Shown here in pieces: positions 43,111 to 51,944 of a DNA stretch of 64,000 nucleotides. This DNA comes from Sphingomonas sp. AOB5 (lineage in GTDB: Bacteria > Pseudomonadota > Alphaproteobacteria > Sphingomonadales > Sphingomonadaceae): NCBI RefSeq assembly GCF_029433115.1, contig NZ_JARNTV010000017.1:1-64000 (forward strand). The letters are read 5' to 3'. Numbering within the stretch: position 1 is the first letter of the stretch; every line of letters starts with the position of its first letter. The translations under genes were made by a program, and so were the position numbers. A model generated the notes under the pieces. It was given only the letters and a program-made list of their open reading frames with translations. It had not been told where the DNA came from and did no database searches.

Positions 43111-45261
43111 ATGAAACTACGTAAAACCGGTTCGTTCCTCACTGTAATGTTGCTCGCCAGCGCGCCGCATTACGCATTTGCACAGTCGACCCCGGAGACC
43201 GCCGCTCCGGCGCAGGACGAGGCTGCAGAGCAGGATTACGGCCTCACCGAGATCACCGTGACTGCCCGGCGCGTGTCCGAGCGCCAGCAGACGACGCCGA
43301 TCGCCGTCACGGCGCTGGGCGGAGAGATGCTGACGCAGCTCGCAACGTCGGACACGATCGACCTCTCGGGTCGCGCGCCCAACGTGCAGGTGATCCAGAC
43401 CGGCGCTGGTGCAGGCGCCGCATCGGTCTTCATCCGCGGCATCGGCAACAACGCGCTGGGCTTCAACCTCGCCAATCCGGTCGGCGTCTATGTCGACGAC
43501 GTCTATATGCCGCGCCTTCAGGGTTCACTGGTCGATCTGCTCGATCTGGAGCGGGTGGAGATCCTGCGCGGGCCGCAGGGCACGCTCTATGGCCGTGACT
43601 CGACGGTCGGCGCGCTGAAATATGTCAGCCGGGCGCCAAACCTGAACGAGGCCCATTTCCTCGGCCGCGCCGTGATCGGCAATTTCGACCGTCGCGACGT
43701 GCTGCTGGGTGCTTCGGTGCCGATCGTGCCGGGCGAGCTGGCGGTGAAGGTCGACCTCTCGTCGCGCAGCCAGACCGGTTACATGATCGGCGTCAACGCC
43801 GCGGGTGTGGACGATGGCCAGCGCGGCAACGGCATCGATCGCCAGAGCGGCCGCGTGTCGCTGCTGTGGCAGCCCAGCGCCGCCTGGTCGATCAACCTGT
43901 CCGCCGACATCAGCAACGACGATTCCGGATCGACCATCCCGACGCGCATCTCGTCGCCCAGCAACGGCACCTGCGCGCCCGCCGTCGCGGCCTGCATCGA
44001 TCGCTTCGGATCGCCGTACAAGACCGGCATCAACGTCATGCCCGCGGGCTACGCCCATGCGTGGGGCACCAGCCTGCGCGTCGAATATGATGCGGGTCCG
44101 GTGGTCTTCAAATCGATCACTGCCTATCGCAATCTCGACTCGCTCGACGTGATCGACCAGACCCGCCTTCCCGGCGCCGGCGTGCTGCTGAAGGATCTCA
44201 AGCTGCAGGACCAGTTCTCGCAGGAACTGCAGATCTCGTCGAACACCGACAGCCGCTTCAGCTGGGTCGCCGGCCTCGTCTATTTCCACGAGAAGATCGA
44301 CCACGACGCGAATCTCTACACCACCCACAATATCGACGATACGCAGACCGCGGACAGCTATGCCGCGTTCGCCAACCTCAATTACGAGCTGTTCGACGGC
44401 CTGCATGTCGAAGCCGGCGGCCGGATCAGCAAGGAGCGGCGCTCGATCGATCGCATCCTGTTCCCGATCGGCGGGTCCGCCGCTGCGCCGCTGACGACCG
44501 GGAGCGCGACGTTCAGCGAGTCCAAGGGCACGTACAAGTTCGGCATCGACTATGCGATCACGCCCGACGTGATGATCTATGCGTCGCACTCGACCGGATA
44601 TCGTCCGGGCAGCTTCGCCAGCACCTATGGTTCGCAGGTGCCTCAGATCCTGCTGGGCCATACGGGCGCAGAAACCGCGATCAACAACGAGGTGGGCCTG
44701 AAGTCCGAATGGTTCAACCGGCGCCTTCGCGTGAACATCGCCGCGTTCGACACCAAGTACGACAATATGCAGACCCAGCTGACTGCCGTGCCGTACAACG
44801 TCACCGCGACCGACTTCAAATTCAAGGGTGTTGAAGTCGAGATGGAAGCGCGTCCGACGCGCGGCCTCTCGCTGTTCGCCAGCGGCGGATATCTCGATGC
44901 GCAGACGCTGTCCGGCAGCAACATCGGCAAGCGTCCGCGCCTGACGCCGGAGTTCCAGTTCTCGATCGGCGGCGAATATCGCTACACGCTGCCGACCGGG
45001 ACCGAACTCTTCTTCAACATCAACAACGTCTACACCAGCGCCTATTCCACCGATCCGTCGAACGTCTCGTCGGCGCAGCAGAAGGGCTATTCGCTGCTCG
45101 GCGCGAATGTCGGGGTCGAGTTCGACGGCGGGAAATATCGCCTCGCGGTGGGCGGCAAGAACCTGACCGACGCGGTCTATTTCAACGGCACGTCGCTCAA
45201 CGTGTCGAAGTATTACGGCATGCCGCGCACGGTGTATCTCGAACTGCAGGTGAAGCTATGA
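43111..45261 (+). CDS. TonB-dependent outer-membrane receptor
   Basis: A 716-residue receptor. A signal peptide (residues 1-24) is followed by the plug: EITVTARRVSERQQTTPIAVTALGGEML, then RGPQGTLYGRDSTVGALKYVSRAP (about residue 150). The remainder is a beta-barrel ending ELQVKL. It imports a substrate of the pathway encoded around it, driven by TonB. The third gene of the operon, 43 bp after the small hydratase subunit; its stop overlaps the next start (ATGA). Confidence 0.93.
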   Translation: MKLRKTGSFLTVMLLASAPHYAFAQSTPETAAPAQDEAAEQDYGLTEITVTARRVSERQQTTPIAVTALGGEMLTQLATSDTIDLSGRAPNVQVIQTGAGAGAASVFIRGIGNNALGFNLANPVGVYVDDVYMPRLQGSLVDLLDLERVEILRGPQGTLYGRDSTVGALKYVSRAPNLNEAHFLGRAVIGNFDRRDVLLGASVPIVPGELAVKVDLSSRSQTGYMIGVNAAGVDDGQRGNGIDRQSGRVSLLWQPSAAWSINLSADISNDDSGSTIPTRISSPSNGTCAPAVAACIDRFGSPYKTGINVMPAGYAHAWGTSLRVEYDAGPVVFKSITAYRNLDSLDVIDQTRLPGAGVLLKDLKLQDQFSQELQISSNTDSRFSWVAGLVYFHEKIDHDANLYTTHNIDDTQTADSYAAFANLNYELFDGLHVEAGGRISKERRSIDRILFPIGGSAAAPLTTGSATFSESKGTYKFGIDYAITPDVMIYASHSTGYRPGSFASTYGSQVPQILLGHTGAETAINNEVGLKSEWFNRRLRVNIAAFDTKYDNMQTQLTAVPYNVTATDFKFKGVEVEMEARPTRGLSLFASGGYLDAQTLSGSNIGKRPRLTPEFQFSIGGEYRYTLPTGTELFFNINNVYTSAYSTDPSNVSSAQQKGYSLLGANVGVEFDGGKYRLAVGGKNLTDAVYFNGTSLNVSKYYGMPRTVYLELQVKL

Positions 45262-46118
45262 CATCCGACCATGTCCTGATCGACATCGACACGATGCCGG
45301 CGGAGGATGATCCGCGTAATCCCGGCAAGCTGACCCAGCTCCTCCTTTCGCGGGAGGAGACGGGCGGCGGCGTGGTGCGGATCAGCTATTGGCCGGCCGG
45401 CTTCACCGAGAAGATCCGGGCGATGGCGACCAATGGCCACCGCCATTATCACCGCAGCGTCAACGAGCGGCACTATGTGCTCGGCGGCGACTGGACCGCA
45501 CTCTACTGGCCGGACCCCGCAGGGGGTCCGGTTCCCACCCGGCTGACGCGGCACCATTATCTCGAGAACCCGCCGATGGCGTTGCACGGGATCGACCGCG
45601 ACACCGGCCCGGAAACTGGCACCAAGTTCCTGGTATGGACCAGCGGCCCCGGCACCGACGTGCATGAGCCCGAGGCCGCGACCGAGAGCTTCGACGTCGA
45701 GTTCGAAGGCGAAGTGCCCAGCGAAGTGAACGGCAAGCCGATCCTGTTCAACGCGCAGGACGTTCCGTGGCAGCCGCATCCCTGGCAGTCGGGCTGGCTG
45801 GTGAAGGAATTGTCGCCGACGCAGGAAAACCTGCCCGGTGTCACGCTGGTCAACATCCCGGCTGGCGCCCGCGGGCCGGTCCGCGTGCCGTCCCCCGAGG
45901 GTCTCGTGCAACGCTGGTTGTTCCTCGTCTCGGGCGATCTTGCGCTCGAAGTGCGCGGCAAGGACGGCGTCACGCCGGCCGCGATCCGCGAGAACAACTT
46001 CCTCGCCTGGCGAGATCATGCCGAAGTGACCGGCGGGGATCGCGTCATCACCGAAGGCGGCTGCACCGCGATCTGCATCGGGCATGTGCTGGGCGACGAA
46101 CCCGCACAGGCTGCTTGA
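45258..46118 (+). CDS. Two-domain cupin (bicupin) protein
   Basis: A 286-residue protein. The first cupin motif GHRHYHRSVNERHYVLGGDWTALYW (about residues 55-80) carries candidate metal-binding histidines. A second cupin-like half spans about residues 150-275 (VNIPAGARGPVRVPSPEGLVQRWLFLVSGDLALEVRG), but without obvious metal ligands. It may be a dioxygenase, isomerase or sensor. It overlaps the TonB receptor by four bases. Substrate unknown. Confidence 0.75.
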   Translation: MTSDHVLIDIDTMPAEDDPRNPGKLTQLLLSREETGGGVVRISYWPAGFTEKIRAMATNGHRHYHRSVNERHYVLGGDWTALYWPDPAGGPVPTRLTRHHYLENPPMALHGIDRDTGPETGTKFLVWTSGPGTDVHEPEAATESFDVEFEGEVPSEVNGKPILFNAQDVPWQPHPWQSGWLVKELSPTQENLPGVTLVNIPAGARGPVRVPSPEGLVQRWLFLVSGDLALEVRGKDGVTPAAIRENNFLAWRDHAEVTGGDRVITEGGCTAICIGHVLGDEPAQAA

Positions 46119-46132
46119 AGGACCTGATCGAG

Positions 46133-46678
46133 ATGGATTTCCATACGCTGGCGGTCGAACCCGCCACCCGTGAGAATTTCGCGCCCTATGGCGTGCTGGT
46201 CGGCGTCGACGAGACGGTCGGTTCGCGCACCGGGCAATTCTATGGCGACAAGGTCGAGTTGTGGGCGCCCGGCGGCTTCGTCAGCGACGAAGATACGCGG
46301 CTCAGCGTCGCCCGCATCCATGCGCGTGCGCCGCAGGTGATCTGGATGGAGCGGCACTTCAAGCACACCCAGACCTTCCTGCCGCTGGGCGGAAGCGACT
46401 TCATCGCGGTGCTCGGCGCGCCGACCGACACCAACGAACCCGATCCGGCCACGGTCCGCGCCTTCTATTTCGACGGCAAGGCGGGCGTGCAGCTGCACCT
46501 GGGCACCTGGCACGAATTCCCCTTCCCCGCCGGCGATCACGCCGATGTGGTCATCATCATCCGCGCGGAGACGCAGGAAAATCTGGAAGTGAAGGAGAAT
46601 GACGAGGCGATCGGTGCCGATCTGGAGAAGCGCAATCTCGAGGTCCGGCTCGGTTACGGCTTCGACTATGAGCGCTGA
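46133..46678 (+). CDS. Ureidoglycolate lyase (AllA)-like cupin protein
   Basis: A 181-residue cupin. The AllA pattern is visible: ATRENFAPYGVLVG at the start, MERHFKHTQTFLPLGGSDFIAVLG in the middle and VQLHLGTWHEFPFP later. AllA breaks ureidoglycolate to glyoxylate and urea, so this enzyme may act on a ureide or similar hydroxy-amide. An AAGGA precedes the ATG. It lies between a bicupin and an MFS transporter, and its stop overlaps the start of the MFS gene. Confidence 0.8.
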   Translation: MDFHTLAVEPATRENFAPYGVLVGVDETVGSRTGQFYGDKVELWAPGGFVSDEDTRLSVARIHARAPQVIWMERHFKHTQTFLPLGGSDFIAVLGAPTDTNEPDPATVRAFYFDGKAGVQLHLGTWHEFPFPAGDHADVVIIIRAETQENLEVKENDEAIGADLEKRNLEVRLGYGFDYER

Positions 46679-48008
46679 GTCCGTCCGCGGCAGGTCCGGG
46701 CCCATGTACCGCTGGTACGTGGTCTGCCTGCTGCTCATGATCTTCATCCTGTCGTATCTCGATCGCTACATCCCGACGCTGCTGATCGAGCCGATCAAGA
46801 AGTCGATGGGGCTCAGCGATTTCCAGGTCGGGCTGCTGCTCGGCCCGGCCTTCTCGCTCTTCCACGTACTCGTCGGCATTCCGCTCGGCTGGTACGCCGA
46901 TCGCGCCAACCGCAAATATCTGCTGATCGCGGGCATCGTCACCTGGTGCGCGATGACGGTGGGCAGCGGGCTGGTGAACACCTTCATCCTGCTGCTGCTC
47001 TTCCGGCTGGGCCTAGGCATCGGCGAAGCGGTGGTCAGCCCCAGCGCGGTGTCGATCATCAGCGACTATTTCGACCGCAAGGATCGCGCGCGGGCGATCA
47101 GCCTGTTCATGGCCGGGCCCTATCTCGGCGCCGGGCTGGCGTTCCTCGGCGGCGGCATGCTGGTGCGCTGGCTGGAGACGCTGGGGCCGATCCAGTTCCC
47201 TTTGCTCGGCCCGATGGAGCCGTGGCACATGGCGTTCGTGCTGGTCGGCCTGCCTGGTTTCCTGTTCGCCGCGCTGATGCTCACCGTGCGCGAGCCCGAG
47301 CGGCAGGAGAAGCTCGCCCGGCAGCAGAATTTCGGCGCGGCCTTCGTCTATATCGCGAAGCGCTGGCGTGCATTCGGCGGGCTGTTCATCGGTTCGTCCT
47401 GCAACTTCGCGATCAGCACCCTCGCCTTCTGGAACATCCCCCTGTTCCAGCGGATCTGGGGCTGGAACGTTGCGGAGATCGGCGCGGTCACTGGCCTGTT
47501 CTATTTCACCGCCGGGCCGATCGGCACCGCATTGGCGGTCTGGGCGCAGCGCAAGTTCGCACAGAACCATGTCGACGGATCGATGCGCGTGCTGATCCTC
47601 GGCCTGCTGATCGGCGTGCCGGCGAGTGCGCTCTACCCAATCATGCCCAGCGCCGAATTCGCCGTCGTCCTGATGTTCGTCGCCTTTATCGGCAAGTCGG
47701 TCGCGACCGCAGGCGGACCTTCATCGATGGCGTTGATCACGCCGGGCGAGATCCGCGGCCAGTCGCTGGCGATCTACAGCACGGTGATCGCGCTGATCGG
47801 CCCGCTGTTCGGCCCACCGCTGGTCGGCTGGGCGATCGACGCGAGCGGCGATCCGAAATCGATCGGGATCATGCTGTTCGGCTTCGTGACGCTGATCGGC
47901 CTGCCTTCGATCCTGCTGATCTGGCTGGGCCTCAAACATTACCGGACAGAGGTTCAGACGCTGGAACGCACCCTCGCGCTCGAGCCGGATGCAAGCCGGC
48001 CGGCATAG
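46668..48008 (+). CDS. MFS transporter, first of two
   Basis: A 446-residue major facilitator transporter with about 12 predicted membrane segments. GWYADRANRKYLLIAGIVTW gives the loop 2-3 motif, and the pattern resembles the spinster-type MFS proteins common in sphingomonads. It starts within the stop region of the AllA-like gene (ATG at 46668). It probably moves the substrate across the inner membrane after passage through the TonB receptor. Confidence 0.9.
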   Translation: MSAESVRGRSGPMYRWYVVCLLLMIFILSYLDRYIPTLLIEPIKKSMGLSDFQVGLLLGPAFSLFHVLVGIPLGWYADRANRKYLLIAGIVTWCAMTVGSGLVNTFILLLLFRLGLGIGEAVVSPSAVSIISDYFDRKDRARAISLFMAGPYLGAGLAFLGGGMLVRWLETLGPIQFPLLGPMEPWHMAFVLVGLPGFLFAALMLTVREPERQEKLARQQNFGAAFVYIAKRWRAFGGLFIGSSCNFAISTLAFWNIPLFQRIWGWNVAEIGAVTGLFYFTAGPIGTALAVWAQRKFAQNHVDGSMRVLILGLLIGVPASALYPIMPSAEFAVVLMFVAFIGKSVATAGGPSSMALITPGEIRGQSLAIYSTVIALIGPLFGPPLVGWAIDASGDPKSIGIMLFGFVTLIGLPSILLIWLGLKHYRTEVQTLERTLALEPDASRPA

Positions 48009-48027
48009 CGTATCGCTGGAGGACCCC

Positions 48028-49059
48028 ATGGATTTGACACTGGATGAACGCAGCCGGCTGGACTTCGTCCTGACCTTGCGGCGGCGATGGTCGGATACGG
48101 TCTATCCGGCGCTGCAGGCGCAAGTGGATGCCGATGGCGATGTCGCCGACATGCGCGCCGCGGCACATCGCCAGCCCGGCTATCCGTGGTTCGCGTTTCT
48201 CGAGCGTACCTCGCAGAAGATGCTGTGGCGCGACGTCACCGATGCCGTCACCGCACATCCGTCGCAGGGGCGCGGCGAAAGCAAGGGTCCCGCGACCCTG
48301 ACGCTCGATCCCCAGCTTCAACTGCCGGCATGGTACACCGACTGGGACATCCACCTCCAGCCCGGCGGCGTCTGGCGCGACGATCGGTCGGCCGATGTCT
48401 ATGAGTTGGGCGCGAAGCTCGTGATGCTCGGCGACAATGACGATTACACCTTCCACCGCGCCTTTACCGAGACCGCGGTGCCGCAGCGCGACTATCGCCG
48501 CATCGTCGATCTGGGCTGCGGCTTCGGCAAGTCGGCATGGCCGCTCAAGCGCCGCTTTCCCGATGCGGAGGTTATCGGCGTGGATCTCGCCGCACCGTGC
48601 CTGCGCCTTGCCCATGACCGCGCCAACGCAGCCGGGCTGGGCGTGGACTTTCGCCAGGCCGATTGCCAGTCGACCGGGCTGGCCGACGCTTCGGTGGACT
48701 TGGTCACCTCCACCATGCTGATCCACGAGATCCCGCGCCCGGCGCTGATCGCGACACTGGCCGAGGCGATGCGCATCCTTGCGCCCGGCGGGCTGCTCCG
48801 CTTCCTCGATTTCACCCGCACCGGCGATGCGTTCCGCGATCTCGCGATGATGGAGCATGGCGAACGCAACAACGAACCGTTCATGCCCGGCTCGCTTTCC
48901 GCCGACCTCCCTGCCCTGTGCACTGCGGCGGGCTTTCGCGATGCGCGCTGGGTGGCGTTCGACGAGCGCGGAGCGGGGCGCCTTCCCGCGGCCGAGTGGC
49001 CTGAGCGTGCCGAGTGGCACTTCCCATGGGCCGTGTTGGAAGCGGAGAAGCCGGCATGA
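48028..49059 (+). CDS. Class I SAM-dependent methyltransferase, first of two
   Basis: A 343-residue protein with the ATG at 48028 after a TGGAGGA. The SAM motif is IVDLGCGFGKSAWPLKRRFPDAEVIGVDL (about residue 160) and post-motif STMLIHEIPRPALIATLAEAMRILAPGGLLRFLDF. The N-terminal 150 residues resemble those of the second methyltransferase at 55445 (LDPQLQLPAWYTDWDIHLQPGG against LNPELKIPHYLTDVHHHCMPGS), so the two are paralogues. Its stop overlaps the small downstream gene (ATGA). Substrate unknown. Confidence 0.85.
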   Translation: MDLTLDERSRLDFVLTLRRRWSDTVYPALQAQVDADGDVADMRAAAHRQPGYPWFAFLERTSQKMLWRDVTDAVTAHPSQGRGESKGPATLTLDPQLQLPAWYTDWDIHLQPGGVWRDDRSADVYELGAKLVMLGDNDDYTFHRAFTETAVPQRDYRRIVDLGCGFGKSAWPLKRRFPDAEVIGVDLAAPCLRLAHDRANAAGLGVDFRQADCQSTGLADASVDLVTSTMLIHEIPRPALIATLAEAMRILAPGGLLRFLDFTRTGDAFRDLAMMEHGERNNEPFMPGSLSADLPALCTAAGFRDARWVAFDERGAGRLPAAEWPERAEWHFPWAVLEAEKPA

Positions 49060-49334
49060 CGCTGCCCATGAGCGACCACAGCTATCTGGACGATGTCACG
49101 CCCGATCGGCTCGCCGCGCTGATCCTCGAACTGGCATCGCAGCTCCATGTCGAGCGTCAGCGCCGTATTGCGCTGGAGACGCTGCTCACCCGCAACGGTG
49201 TGATCGGAGACGAGATCGATGGCCTCGCCGGCGATGCGGAGATCGGCGAAAAGGGCCGCGCCGCGCTTGATCAGTCGATGCGCCGGATGCTGCGCATCAT
49301 GACCGAGGCCGGAGATCCCCGCCGACCGCTATAG
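49056..49334 (+). CDS. Small helical protein paired with the methyltransferase, first of two
   Basis: 92 residues, starting in an ATGA overlap with the methyltransferase stop. It is helical: LAALILELASQLHVERQRRIALETLLTRNGV, then ALDQSMRRMLRIMTEAG. The 55063 protein has the same arrangement (LAVSAELAVTRQRLDTVERLLAAKGV). It probably associates with its methyltransferase as a partner subunit. Function unknown. Confidence 0.7.
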   Translation: MTLPMSDHSYLDDVTPDRLAALILELASQLHVERQRRIALETLLTRNGVIGDEIDGLAGDAEIGEKGRAALDQSMRRMLRIMTEAGDPRRPL

Positions 49335-49436
49335 CGGCTCTTGTGGGCTCATGTTCGAAGACAAAGCCCCATCCGGTGACATCGCCCGGCGAAGCCAAAG
49401 TGCCGAATTGCACCCGGCTTTCACATCTGAATCGGG

Positions 49437-49460
49437 CGAAGGCGAGGATCATCGCCTTCG
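49437..49460. terminator. Hairpin between convergent catabolic operons
   Basis: CGAAGGCGA (49437-49445) and TCGCCTTCG (49452-49460) form a perfect 9-bp stem with a six-base loop, located between the small-protein stop (49334) and the hydrolase stop (49470). No strong T tract is seen. The remaining 135-bp gap holds no gene. Confidence 0.5.
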
Positions 49461-49469
49461 GCCACGCCT

Positions 49470-50384
49470 TCACGCCAATGAGTCCGCTATCTCCCCGGTC
49501 GTATGAAATGCGGTGGCGGGTTGCTTCGCGAGCCAGTCGAGCAGACTTTCCAGCGCATCGATCCGGTACGGCAACCCCATAACATAGGGCGTGACGTTCA
49601 GCGGCAGCATCCGTCCGCCGAAACGGCCGGCTTCGCCTGCCAGCAGGCGATAGGCGTCCTGCATCTGCTCGACATAGCTGTCGGCCGAGTTCTGCTGAAC
49701 CGTGATGATCTGGCGGTCCGACAATTCCTGGTTGATCGGCACGTTCACGAGCGAACCGGCAGGCGTCGCGAAACGATAGGGCAGTTCGTCGTTCACCCAG
49801 TCGCACATATAGGCGAGGCCCGCTTCAGCCAGCAGCTGTGGCGTGGCGAAGGATTGCGAGCGCGCGATCGACATCCAGCCGCGCGGGCGCGTGCCCGATA
49901 CCTTCTCCAGCGCGTCGAGCGACGCCGCGATCAGCGCGCGTTCCTCATCCTCGGGAAGGCCGGTCGCGATGGTGCCGTTCATGTCGGTCGAATGCGCGAC
50001 GATCTCGTGCCCGGCCGTCAGGATATCCGCGATGATCGAGGGATAGCGCTCGGCAATCGCGGCGTTGGTCGCGACCGACACCCGCGCACCGACCTTCGCG
50101 AAGGCATCGAGCATCCGGTAAAAGCCGACCCGCGTGCCATATTCGCGCGACGTGTAGTGGCGGTAATCGGGATAGGGCGTAACCATATGTCCGGGCGCCC
50201 GGAACGGCTTGTCGTTCGGCAGGATCGGAAACCATTCGAGGTTGACCACGATCGCCACCGCCACGCCCTTGCCAGAAGGCCAGGCAATCGGCGCACGCTC
50301 GAACAGATTCGAGAAGGCATAGGCGTCATGATCCATCCCGCGCTTGCGCTTGGGATATTCGAGATAGCTCGGGTCCAGGCTCAT
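49470..50384 (-). CDS. Polysaccharide-deacetylase-fold hydrolase (PuuE/allantoinase-like), A
   Basis: A 304-residue NodB-fold hydrolase from the ATG at 50384; the same frame runs upstream but lies inside the neighbouring gene. Motifs are IVVNLEWFPILPND, TAGHEIVAHSTDMNGTIA (where the NodB His-x3-His is replaced by HSTDM) and MSIARSQSFATPQLLAEAGLAYMCDW. The metal site differs from chitin deacetylases and resembles the PuuE group, which opens allantoin and other cyclic ureides. The gene overlaps its neighbour by four bases. Confidence 0.82.
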   Translation of the reverse strand: MSLDPSYLEYPKRKRGMDHDAYAFSNLFERAPIAWPSGKGVAVAIVVNLEWFPILPNDKPFRAPGHMVTPYPDYRHYTSREYGTRVGFYRMLDAFAKVGARVSVATNAAIAERYPSIIADILTAGHEIVAHSTDMNGTIATGLPEDEERALIAASLDALEKVSGTRPRGWMSIARSQSFATPQLLAEAGLAYMCDWVNDELPYRFATPAGSLVNVPINQELSDRQIITVQQNSADSYVEQMQDAYRLLAGEAGRFGGRMLPLNVTPYVMGLPYRIDALESLLDWLAKQPATAFHTTGEIADSLA

Positions 50385-51256
50385 GCGGGCACCTGCTGCA
50401 TATAGTGATCGGCGATATCGCCGCTTCGGGTGATCCAGGCGCGGCCATCGGCGGCGATATGCTTCAGCACCTCCTCGAACGGGCCGATGCGATGCGGCTG
50501 TCCGATCAGATAGGCGTGGAGCGGGATGCACATCACCGTGCCGCCTTCGGCCGCCAGCCGCTCATATTGCCGGATCAGCGTATCGGCATATTCGCGCGGA
50601 GACATGTTGTAGACGAAGAACCCGTAATGGTCGTTCACCTCGAGGCTGTAGGGCATCGAGATCAGCCGGCCCGACTGCACATGCACCTCGCCCGGCTGGT
50701 CGTCATGATACAGGTCGCAGGTGTAGCTGAGGCCATATTCGGCGATCAGGTCGAGCGTGCGCGGGGTGTGGGTCAGCGCCGGTGCCAGCCAGCCCTTGAT
50801 CGTCTGTCCGGTCGCGTCGCGCACGGTGCGGATCGAATCCTCGATCAGCGCGCGCTCCTGCGCCTCGTCCATCCCATAGCTGTAGCGGGTGTTGTAGATG
50901 CCGTGGCTGAAGAACTCCCAGCCGCGCGCATTCGCGTCCTCCACCACTTCGGGCAGATGCTGGCACATCGCCACCGACAGGCTGACCGATCCGGGAAAGC
51001 CGTGCTTGCTCATCGCCTCGGCCAGCCGCCAGTGGCCGACGCGGTTGCCGTAATCGCGATGGCCATAGCCGACCACGTCGGGATGCGGCTTCGCCCAGCT
51101 CTTGCGATGCGGATTGGCGGGCGGATCGAGTTCGTAGAATTCGATGTTGGGCGAAATCCACACCGCGACCTGCTTGCCGTCCGGCCATTCCAGCGGCGGC
51201 CGGTCGCGATAGGGGCGGAAATCGTAGAGGCCCGGATCCTTCTCGCCCTCACGCAT
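50381..51256 (-). CDS. Polysaccharide-deacetylase-fold hydrolase (PuuE/allantoinase-like), B
   Basis: A 291-residue paralogue of the downstream hydrolase, with the same fold and also a non-standard metal site: NARGWEFFSHGIYNTRYSYGMDEAQERALIEDS. WISPNIEFYELDPPANPH and LAPALTHTPRTLDLIAEYGLSYTCDLYHDDQPG are characteristic of the PuuE-like group. It overlaps hydrolase A (ATGA) and the isochorismatase gene (by eight bases). Both hydrolases might form one complex or act on two ring types. Confidence 0.82.
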   Translation of the reverse strand: MREGEKDPGLYDFRPYRDRPPLEWPDGKQVAVWISPNIEFYELDPPANPHRKSWAKPHPDVVGYGHRDYGNRVGHWRLAEAMSKHGFPGSVSLSVAMCQHLPEVVEDANARGWEFFSHGIYNTRYSYGMDEAQERALIEDSIRTVRDATGQTIKGWLAPALTHTPRTLDLIAEYGLSYTCDLYHDDQPGEVHVQSGRLISMPYSLEVNDHYGFFVYNMSPREYADTLIRQYERLAAEGGTVMCIPLHAYLIGQPHRIGPFEEVLKHIAADGRAWITRSGDIADHYMQQVPA

Positions 51257-51944
51257 CGGCCTGGGCCTCCAGCCAGTCGATCACGGTCTGGACCGGTTCG
51301 ACATCGGCATATTTCAGCTGGAGGTCGGTCAGGTTGGCGAAGTGATAGCTCTCATGCTTGTCGGCGCACGTCTCGATCGGGACGATGGTGCGGTAGCCGC
51401 GGCTGAGGCTGTCCACCGCGGCGGCGCGGACGCAGCCCGAAGTGGAGCCGCCGGTGATCACCACCGTATCCACCTTGTGCCACACCAGCAGGCTCTGCAG
51501 CGGCGTCTCGAAGAAGGGCGACGGCATCCGCTTGGTGTAGATCGTGTCGCGCGCCGCATCGATCTCGCAGCGATCGTCGAAGGCGTGGCGGCGGCTGTCG
51601 TACTTGATGTTCTGAAGACTGTCCGGCGTATCGGTGCGCGTGCCCCACACGCCCGCATCGCTGGCATCCTCGGCATAGGCGACATGGGTCCACACCACCG
51701 GCATGCCCTTCGCCCGGGCCAGCCGCGAGATGGTGTTCACATATTCGATCTGGCGCGGATCGGTCTCATACGCGGTCTTGAACTCGTCGATGCGTGTATA
51801 GGCGTTCTGGAAATCGACGTTCACAATGGCGAGCTTGCTGCCGAAGCCGAACTTGGCGCGAGCGGGATTGGCCATCACCTCCTCGAAGATCTGGCGCGCG
51901 GTCTTGCCGTCGCTGACCATGCGCGTGCCCACCGTCTCGCTCAT
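51249..51944 (-). CDS. Isochorismatase-fold amidohydrolase
   Basis: A 231-residue cysteine hydrolase. The catalytic triad is visible: Asp in AIVNVDFQNAYTRID, Lys in IYTKRMPSPFFETP and Cys in TGGSTSGCVRAAAVDSLSRGY. Members with this triad remove amide or carbamoyl groups, for example from N-carbamoylsarcosine, maleamate or ureidoacrylate. The start at 51944 overlaps the lyase stop by one base (TAATG) and it is followed by the two PuuE-like hydrolases. Confidence 0.88.
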   Translation of the reverse strand: MSETVGTRMVSDGKTARQIFEEVMANPARAKFGFGSKLAIVNVDFQNAYTRIDEFKTAYETDPRQIEYVNTISRLARAKGMPVVWTHVAYAEDASDAGVWGTRTDTPDSLQNIKYDSRRHAFDDRCEIDAARDTIYTKRMPSPFFETPLQSLLVWHKVDTVVITGGSTSGCVRAAAVDSLSRGYRTIVPIETCADKHESYHFANLTDLQLKYADVEPVQTVIDWLEAQADA

